Shown: piece after piece, positions 6,331-12,233 of the stretch
Layout of the letters: the number at the start of each line of letters is the position of its first letter
How positions within the stretch are numbered: the first letter of the stretch is position 1
NCBI GenBank assembly: GCA_031425695.1
Contig: JANPJV010000140.1
Coordinates: 1-12,233 of the forward strand
DNA length: 12,233 nucleotides
DNA from: JANPJV01 sp031425695
GTDB taxonomy: Bacteria; Pseudomonadota; Gammaproteobacteria; Xanthomonadales; SZUA-5
Direction: 5' to 3'
Position numbers and translations under genes: made by a program
Notes under the pieces: model-generated
The model's input: only the letters and a program-made list of their open reading frames with translations
Told to the model about the DNA's origin: nothing
The model's database searches: none

Positions 6331-6447
6331 TTGACGCAAAGGGACGCAAAGGGGGCAAAGGACGCAAAAACGCCAGGAACGCGAAGCAATCAAAAAAGCT
6401 CGAGTGTCTGTTTGCGTCCTTTGCTCATTTTGCGTGCTTTGCGTCAA
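6331..6447. repeat. Inverted clusters of GACGCAAAG repeats
   Basis: Left arm 6331-6367 carries four tandem variants of GACGCAAAG (starting at 6333, 6343, about 6353 and 6361). Right arm 6412-6447 is its inverted counterpart, matching at about 32 of 37 aligned positions with one gap. The 44-base middle (6368-6411) holds no gene. It fills most of the 218-base gap between the Kef gene and the methyltransferase gene, both on the minus strand. The layout resembles the repeat at 5228-5490 but the motif is different. Confidence 0.85.
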
Positions 6448-6495
6448 TAAAAACGGAACGTATGCGAGCGCCGCGTCTCCAGTTGCCAATCCCGA

Positions 6496-8322
6496 TCAAC
6501 GAAGCGCTGTCTGACTTTCGGCGCGGGATGTTGGTTCCGCCGAGCGCCGCGAGGCCGCTTCAAATAGTGCCTCGAGATCTTTTCGGGCCTGGTGGCCGCC
6601 CTGGATGATTGCCGACTCGTCGTCGTAGACGAGATGCTGTTCTTGCAGCAGTTGCTCGTCGAAGGCGCGGAAGCGGGCGACACGGTCGGCGGCGGTCTGC
6701 GAATCCAGGCCCAATTCTTCGAGCACGCGATGGGTCATTTTCAGGCTCGAGTGCCAGGATTCGCGCTCGATGTCCTCGATACCGAGGTCCATGAGCTTGA
6801 ACACGTGCGGTCGGTTGCGCGCACGGGCGATGACGCGCACTTGCGGAAACAGTTTGCGCACGGCGCGCGCGACGCGGACCGAGTGCTCGGGGTTGCTGAG
6901 CGCGAGCAGGAAGACTTTGGCCTCGCCAACGCGCGCAGCACGCAGGATTTCTGGCCGCGCCGGGTCGCCGTAGTAGACGGTCGAGCCGAAGCGCCGGCTG
7001 AATTCGACTTGCTCCGACGAGGGCTCGATGACCGTGAACGGGATTTTCTGCGCCGCGAGCACGCGGCCAATGACCTGGCCGACGCGCCCGAAGCCGGCGA
7101 TGACAACGTCCACCTTCTCGCCAGGCATTTCATCGTAGGCGGCTGGTGGCGGTTTCGCGCCTTTGCGATCGAGCAGCGCAGCCACGCCAATCACCAGCAG
7201 AGGCGTCAACGCCATGCCGAGCGCAACGACGACCTTGAGCAAGGCGGCGATGTCGGGTGGCAGCAGATTCGCCTTGGTCGCCGTGGCGAACACCACGAAC
7301 GCAAACTCGCCGCCCGAAGCGAGCAGCGTCGCCAGCATGAGGCTGGAGCGCGAGGTGTAGCCGAACAGGCGCCCGGCGACCCACATCACGCCAACCTGAA
7401 GAACCAGCACGCCGGCCACGAGACCAAGGACGAGCAGCGGTTGCTGCGCGATGAGCCGAAGGTCGAGGCTCATGCCCACGCCCATGAAGAACAGACCGAG
7501 CAGCAACCCTTTGAACGGCTCGATGTCCGATTCGAGCTCGTGCCGATATTCGGAATCAGCCAGCAGAATGCCCGCCAGAAAGGCGCCGAGCGCCATCGAC
7601 AGGCCAACCGATTGCATCAGCAGCGCGGTGCCGAGCACGACCAGCAACGACGCCGCCGTGAACACCTCGGTGGTCTTGGTTGCCGCGACCATGCGCAGGA
7701 CGGGTCGCAAAAGAAAGCGTCCGGCAATGATCACCAGCACGATGCTGCCGATCACCAGGCCGACCGACTGCCAGGCCGGCCGCGTCGCAGCGACCACCTC
7801 GCCGACCGCGAGCAGCGGGATGAGCGCGAGTACCGGCACTGCGACCAGGTCCTGGAACAGGAACACGCCGAAGCAGGCGCGCCCATGGTCGGTGGTGAGT
7901 TCGGACCGCTCGGCGAGGATCTGCAGGCCAAAGGCCGTCGACGACAGGGCCAGCCCGAAGCCGGCGATCAGGGCGGCCGCCAGCGGCAGTCCGGCTGCCA
8001 GCCCCAAGCCCGCGAGCAGTCCGGTTACGAGGATGACCTGGGTCGCGCCGAGTCCGAACAAGAGGCGGCGCATCACCCACAGGCGTTGCGGGGACAGTTC
8101 GAGGCCCAGCAAGAAAAGCAGCATGACCACGCCGACCTCGGAAAAGGTCAGCACCAGCTCCGGATCCTGCACGACTTTGCCGACTTGGGGACCGATCACG
8201 ACTCCGGCGACGAGATAGCCGAGCACGGCGCCGAGCCGCGCCTTCTTGCTCAACGGTACCGCGATCACGCTGGCCGCGAGAAAGATCACCGCATAGAACA
8301 GAAAGGCGTGCTCGTCTTGCAT
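6496..8322 (-). CDS. kefB/kefC: Kef-type glutathione-regulated K+/H+ antiporter (CPA2 family)
   Basis: A 608-residue inner-membrane antiporter that releases potassium in exchange for protons, in the E. coli homologues during electrophile stress and gated by glutathione. Residues 1-385 hold about a dozen hydrophobic helices; FGVFLFQDLVAVPVLA (151-166) with D158 is the ion-site motif, and HELESDIEPFKGLLLGLFF (about 261-279) closely follows the Kef regulatory loop. A cytosolic TrkA-N/KTN domain starts at about 403 with VDVVIAGFGRVGQVIG (nucleotide loop GFGRVG at 411-416) and YYGDPARPEIL at 450-460. Length fits KefB/KefC (601-620). The ATG at 8322 gives the usual N-terminus; the open frame upstream to 8556 overlaps lpxL and is not family-like. 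Six C residues precede the ATG. No KefF/KefG partner is visible. It follows lpxL by 16 bases, so both are probably co-transcribed. B versus C cannot be decided. Confidence 0.93.
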   Translation of the reverse strand: MQDEHAFLFYAVIFLAASVIAVPLSKKARLGAVLGYLVAGVVIGPQVGKVVQDPELVLTFSEVGVVMLLFLLGLELSPQRLWVMRRLLFGLGATQVILVTGLLAGLGLAAGLPLAAALIAGFGLALSSTAFGLQILAERSELTTDHGRACFGVFLFQDLVAVPVLALIPLLAVGEVVAATRPAWQSVGLVIGSIVLVIIAGRFLLRPVLRMVAATKTTEVFTAASLLVVLGTALLMQSVGLSMALGAFLAGILLADSEYRHELESDIEPFKGLLLGLFFMGVGMSLDLRLIAQQPLLVLGLVAGVLVLQVGVMWVAGRLFGYTSRSSLMLATLLASGGEFAFVVFATATKANLLPPDIAALLKVVVALGMALTPLLVIGVAALLDRKGAKPPPAAYDEMPGEKVDVVIAGFGRVGQVIGRVLAAQKIPFTVIEPSSEQVEFSRRFGSTVYYGDPARPEILRAARVGEAKVFLLALSNPEHSVRVARAVRKLFPQVRVIARARNRPHVFKLMDLGIEDIERESWHSSLKMTHRVLEELGLDSQTAADRVARFRAFDEQLLQEQHLVYDDESAIIQGGHQARKDLEALFEAASRRSAEPTSRAESQTALR

Positions 8323-8338
8323 GGGGGGCCGCGCAGTC

Positions 8339-9229
8339 TTAGTCCGGGGTCCGACGATACGGGGATGGCGCTCCGTTGGGTTGAATCCCGAAGCGCTTGT
8401 AGCTCCATTGGTACTGCGCGGGGCACTCGCGTGCGAGCGATTCGACTGCGCGGTTGAGCGCGGCAACATCGGCGATCGGGCCGAAATCGCGAAAACGGAT
8501 CGCATAGCCGGCCCCGTCCGCGAGGCGTTCGGCCCAGCCGAACAGCACCGGCGCACCGGTACGCACCGACAGCTTGGGCAGCAGCGACATGGTTAGCGCC
8601 ATCTGGCCGAAGAAAGGCGCGAACTCGCCTTCGCCAAGCTTGGGTTGCTGGTCGGGCAGGATGCCGACCACGCCACCGTCTTTCAGCCGCCGCATGAGCG
8701 TGCGCACTCCGGCGGCCTCCGCCGGCACCGGCTCCGCGCCAAAGCGGCCGCGGCAACGGTTGATCAGTGTCTCGATCCAGGCCAGCCGTGGGGGCCGGTA
8801 CAGGATTGCGATCGCGGTCTTGCGGCTGAGGTAGAGATTGAGCGCTTCCCAGGCGCCGTGGTGCGGCGCCGCCAGGATCAGGCCACGCTTTGCCCGCAGC
8901 GCGTCCTCGAACAGCAGTTCGCCTTCGACCACCCGCAGGCTCGACTCGACGGTACGCTCGTTGCGCGTCCACAGCCACGCCAGCTCGGTTACCGTGCGGC
9001 CTGTGCCCTCGAGGCTTTCACGCAGGAGTTGATCGCGAGCGGCATGGTCGAGCTCCGGAAAGCACAGCTCCAGGTTGGTCGCGGCAACCTTGGCTTCGCG
9101 TCCATTACGGCGCACCCAAAGGCGCCCGATCGACGCCCCGAGGGCTTGCAGCCACGCAAGCGGCAGGCGACTAAAGAGCCAGAGAACCCAGAAAGCGAGA
9201 GTCGAGCGCACGGATCTGGATGCTTTCAT
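8339..9229 (-). CDS. lpxL: Lipid A biosynthesis acyltransferase (LpxL/HtrB family)
   Basis: A 296-residue inner-membrane enzyme that adds a secondary acyl chain from acyl-ACP to a Kdo-lipid A precursor on the cytoplasmic face. One N-terminal hydrophobic anchor lies at about 11-30. The HX4E catalytic motif is H123 to E128 in APHHGAWEAL. Other conserved parts are NLELCFPEL at 52-60, GVVGILPDQQP at 186-196, APFFGQMALTM at 204-214 and QYQWSYKRF at 272-280. Length is normal for the family. The ATG at 9229 begins MKASRS; the frame is open to 9772 but the upstream part runs antisense through vapBC. No good ribosome site is visible. The family includes LpxL, LpxM and LpxP; which chain is added cannot be told from sequence. 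It leads a likely lpxL-kef unit and is divergent from vapB with a 75-base gap. Confidence 0.92.
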   Translation of the reverse strand: MKASRSVRSTLAFWVLWLFSRLPLAWLQALGASIGRLWVRRNGREAKVAATNLELCFPELDHAARDQLLRESLEGTGRTVTELAWLWTRNERTVESSLRVVEGELLFEDALRAKRGLILAAPHHGAWEALNLYLSRKTAIAILYRPPRLAWIETLINRCRGRFGAEPVPAEAAGVRTLMRRLKDGGVVGILPDQQPKLGEGEFAPFFGQMALTMSLLPKLSVRTGAPVLFGWAERLADGAGYAIRFRDFGPIADVAALNRAVESLARECPAQYQWSYKRFGIQPNGAPSPYRRTPD

Positions 9230-9249
9230 AGCTGCAAGTATGGCGATGA

Positions 9250-9278
9250 TTGCAGGCTCGTGCGTGCCGGCATATGCT
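9250..9278 (+). promoter_or_regulatory. Possible vapBC-dtd promoter
   Basis: TTGCAG (9250-9255) and TATGCT (9273-9278) are 17 bases apart, the preferred sigma-70 spacing, with 3 and 4 consensus matches. They lie 27-55 bases before the vapB start, in the divergent gap with lpxL. Confidence 0.4.
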
Positions 9279-9286
9279 GAGGCATA
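9273..9286. promoter_or_regulatory. Candidate VapB operator
   Basis: TATGC (9273-9277), spacer TGAG, GCATA (9282-9286) is a perfect 5-bp inverted repeat overlapping the putative -10. AbrB-type VapB antitoxins bind such palindromes near their own promoter, so autoregulation is plausible; this is inferred from position and symmetry only. Confidence 0.4.
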
Positions 9287-9289
9287 GGC

Positions 9290-9304
9290 TGGAAGGAACT
9301 TCCA
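9290..9304 (+). promoter_or_regulatory. vapB: Hairpin enclosing the vapB ribosome-binding site
   Basis: TGGAAG (9290-9295), loop GAA, CTTCCA (9299-9304) forms a 6-bp palindrome ending exactly before the ATG at 9305. The AAGGAA ribosome site lies across its left stem and loop. In RNA it could limit translation initiation; as DNA it could be a second operator half. It is the clearest Shine-Dalgarno sequence in the window. Confidence 0.45.
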
Positions 9305-9547
9305 ATGAGCGCAACAAGATCGGTCAGTTTGTTTCGCAATGGCCGCAACCAGGCGGTGCGCATACCACGCGAATTTGAACTCGAGGGAACCGAGGCGCTG
9401 ATTCGAAAGGAGGGCGACAGCTTGGTGATTACACCCATTCCCAGGCGACTTAAGAGCCTCGCCGAGCTTATCGCCTCCTGGGAACCGATCGACGACGAGT
9501 TCCCCGAGATTGAAGATTTTCCCCCCGAACCGATCGATCCGCTTTAA
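9305..9547 (+). CDS. vapB: Type II antitoxin VapB (AbrB-like)
   Basis: An 80-residue DNA-binding antitoxin that should neutralise the adjacent VapC and repress the operon. The AbrB/SpoVT-like swapped-hairpin domain spans about 5-46: SVSLFRNGRNQAVRIPREFE followed by EALIRKEGDSLVITPI is a standard VapB pattern. The acidic, Pro-rich C-terminus (DDEFPEIEDFPPEPIDPL) is the part expected to wrap VapC. The ATG has a good ribosome site (AAGGAA). Its stop codon overlaps the vapC start by one base (TAATG). Codons such as AGA, ATA and GGA near the start are unlike those of the GC-rich neighbours, by eye, consistent with acquisition of the module. Confidence 0.92.
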   Translation: MSATRSVSLFRNGRNQAVRIPREFELEGTEALIRKEGDSLVITPIPRRLKSLAELIASWEPIDDEFPEIEDFPPEPIDPL

Positions 9548-9972
9548 TGGCCGCGCTGCTGGGCGCGCTCCGCTATCTGCTCGACACCAATGCCCTTTCG
9601 CAGTCAGTTCGGGATCCGTATGGACTGCTCGCAACCAAGCTGGCAAAGCAGCGGCAAGACACGCTATGCACGAGCGTAGTTGTTGCTTGTGAAGTTCAAT
9701 TCGGTGTGTGCGGCCGGGTGTCGGAACGCATCCGGGGTCGCATGGTTGAAGTCCTGGCACAAATTCCTGCACTTCCCCTGGAATCGCCAGTCGAGCTCCA
9801 TTACGGCGAGATCCGTGCTTTCCTGCAGCAGGCTGGAACGCCTATCAGCTCCAACGACCTGCTCATCGCCGCGCAAGCACGCTCACTCGGCTTGGTCGTC
9901 GTCACCAACAACACCCGCGAATTCAGCCGGGTGCCGGGCTTGGTGGTCGAAGACTGGTCGGTCGCGCCTTGA
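9547..9972 (+). CDS. vapC: Type II toxin VapC, PIN-domain ribonuclease
   Basis: A 141-residue PIN-domain endoribonuclease, held inactive by VapB. The Mg2+-binding acidic residues are present: D13 in RYLLDTNALS, E49 in VVACEVQFG and D104 in SSNDLLIAAQAR, followed by VTNNTREFSRVPGL at 119-132, a pattern of the enterobacterial VapC/MvpT group, which cleaves initiator tRNA. The target here is inferred by resemblance only. The gene looks intact. Compared with typical VapC it has about six extra residues before RYLLDTN; the ATG at 9547 is kept because it overlaps the vapB stop. Its TGA overlaps the TTG start of dtd by 4 bases. Confidence 0.95.
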   Translation: MAALLGALRYLLDTNALSQSVRDPYGLLATKLAKQRQDTLCTSVVVACEVQFGVCGRVSERIRGRMVEVLAQIPALPLESPVELHYGEIRAFLQQAGTPISSNDLLIAAQARSLGLVVVTNNTREFSRVPGLVVEDWSVAP

Positions 9973-10409
9973 TCAGCCTGATCCAGCGCGTGAGCGAGGC
10001 GCGCGTCACGGTCGATGGTGAAATCGTGGGCGAGATTGGGTCAGGAATGCTCGCATTGGTCGCCGTCGAGCGCGGCGACGGTGCGCCACAGGCGCAGCGA
10101 ATGCTCGAGCGCATCGAGGGGTATCGGATCTTTGCCGACGAGCAGGGACGCATGAATCGCTCGCTGATGGATGTTGGCGGGCAATTGCTTTTGGTCTCGC
10201 AGTTCACGCTCGCGGCCGATACGCAAAAGGGAATGCGGCCAAGCTTCACGCCGGCAGCGAGCCCGGAAGACGGGCAGCGCTGGTTCAACTACCTGACCGA
10301 GATTGCCGCGGCGCGGCATCCGCGCCTTGCAACTGGCCGATTCGGCGCGCACATGAAGGTGCAATTGATCAACGATGGGCCAGTGACTTTCTGGCTGCAT
10401 GCGCGTTGA
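9969..10409 (+). CDS. dtd: D-aminoacyl-tRNA deacylase
   Basis: A 146-residue homodimeric proofreading enzyme that hydrolyses D-amino acids (and glycine mischarged on tRNA-Ala) from tRNA in the cytosol. Both active-site signatures are intact: SQFTLAAD at 77-84 with the conserved Thr80, and NDGPVTFWL at 135-143 carrying the cross-subunit Gly-cisPro. It aligns with E. coli Dtd (145 residues) nearly end to end, e.g. GYRIFAD and KGMRPSF. The start must be TTG at 9969, as it gives the universal MISLIQRV N-terminus; no ribosome site of its own is visible, so translation is likely coupled to vapC through the 4-base TTGA overlap. A weak double hairpin follows the stop. Confidence 0.97.
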   Translation: MISLIQRVSEARVTVDGEIVGEIGSGMLALVAVERGDGAPQAQRMLERIEGYRIFADEQGRMNRSLMDVGGQLLLVSQFTLAADTQKGMRPSFTPAASPEDGQRWFNYLTEIAAARHPRLATGRFGAHMKVQLINDGPVTFWLHAR

Positions 10410-10415
10410 TCGATT

Positions 10416-10443
10416 CCTGCCCGCAGGTAGGGAGCTGACTCCC
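10416..10443 (+). terminator. Weak hairpins after dtd
   Basis: CCTG/CAGG (10416-10427) and GGGAG-CTGA-CTCCC (10430-10443) are two short adjacent stems just after the dtd stop. There is no T-run, so termination is uncertain. Confidence 0.3.
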
Positions 10444-10498
10444 GGTTGAACTATTGCAAGCCACATTGAAACTTGCTAGGCGCAATCGCCGTCTTTCG

Positions 10499-10505
10499 TT
10501 ATACT
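10499..10505 (+). promoter_or_regulatory. rpoD: Possible rpoD -10 element
   Basis: TTATACT contains TATACT (10500-10505), 43 bases before the rpoD start. The nearest -35-like sequences (TTGAAA at 10465-10470, TTGCTA at 10473-10478) are spaced too far, 29 and 21 bases, so support is weak. Confidence 0.35.
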
Positions 10506-10547
10506 GCTGGGTTCCCCTTGCCGACTTGACCCACGGGCAAAGAACGA

Positions 10548-12233
<1,686 letters not shown>

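Noticed and set aside
5228..6447. Possible CRISPR array from the repeated purine-rich motifs
   Set aside because: Repeats are short, contiguous, variable and inverted, without unique spacers of even length or cas genes.
6592..8457. 621-codon open frame on the plus strand
   Set aside because: It runs antisense to the Kef gene; its His/Asp/Arg/Gln-rich translation is typical of antisense frames in GC-rich DNA and shows no domain.

Overview
The window looks like chromosomal DNA of a GC-rich gammaproteobacterium, most likely of the Xanthomonadales/Lysobacterales or a close relative. The basis is the form of UbiE, XerD, LpxL-type acyltransferase, Dtd and a gammaproteobacterial RpoD with an acidic non-conserved region, plus extragenic palindromes with a GTAG head, a type known from Stenotrophomonas and Pseudomonas. 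The taxonomic call is inference from family resemblance and gene content; no search was run.

Layout. Bases 1-107 hold no gene but a long imperfect hairpin. ubiE (108-854, +) makes a quinone methyltransferase. It converges on xerD (1991-1014, -), with a perfect 37-bp inverted repeat between them. xerD overlaps head to head with a small RDD membrane protein (1967-2389, +), which converges on an ATP-grasp ligase; a second inverted repeat of the same family fills that gap. The ligase (3464-2511, -) is the second gene of a translationally coupled pair with an inactive transglutaminase/7TM membrane protein (5107-3461, -). A 414-bp gene-free stretch follows, holding a 50-bp inverted repeat around a 163-bp core. 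Next, all on the minus strand, are a CmoB-like methyltransferase (6277-5522), a spacer with GACGCAAAG-type repeats, a Kef-type K+/H+ antiporter (8322-6496) and an LpxL-type lipid A acyltransferase (9229-8339); the last two probably form an lpxL-kef unit. Divergent from lpxL is a vapB-vapC-dtd cluster (9305-10409, +) whose genes overlap by 1 and 4 bases. rpoD starts at 10548 and runs off the window.

Functionally this is mostly housekeeping: respiratory quinone synthesis, chromosome dimer resolution, lipid A acylation, potassium efflux, D-aminoacyl-tRNA proofreading and the primary sigma factor. The accessory part is the VapBC toxin-antitoxin module wedged upstream of dtd and translationally coupled to it, and the transglutaminase/ligase pair, whose substrate is unknown to me. 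The less ordinary content is between genes: at least four different inverted-repeat structures, two of them copies of one REP family whose nested stems differ in sequence but keep their pairing. I see no CRISPR array, tRNA, rRNA, phage gene or transposase in the window.
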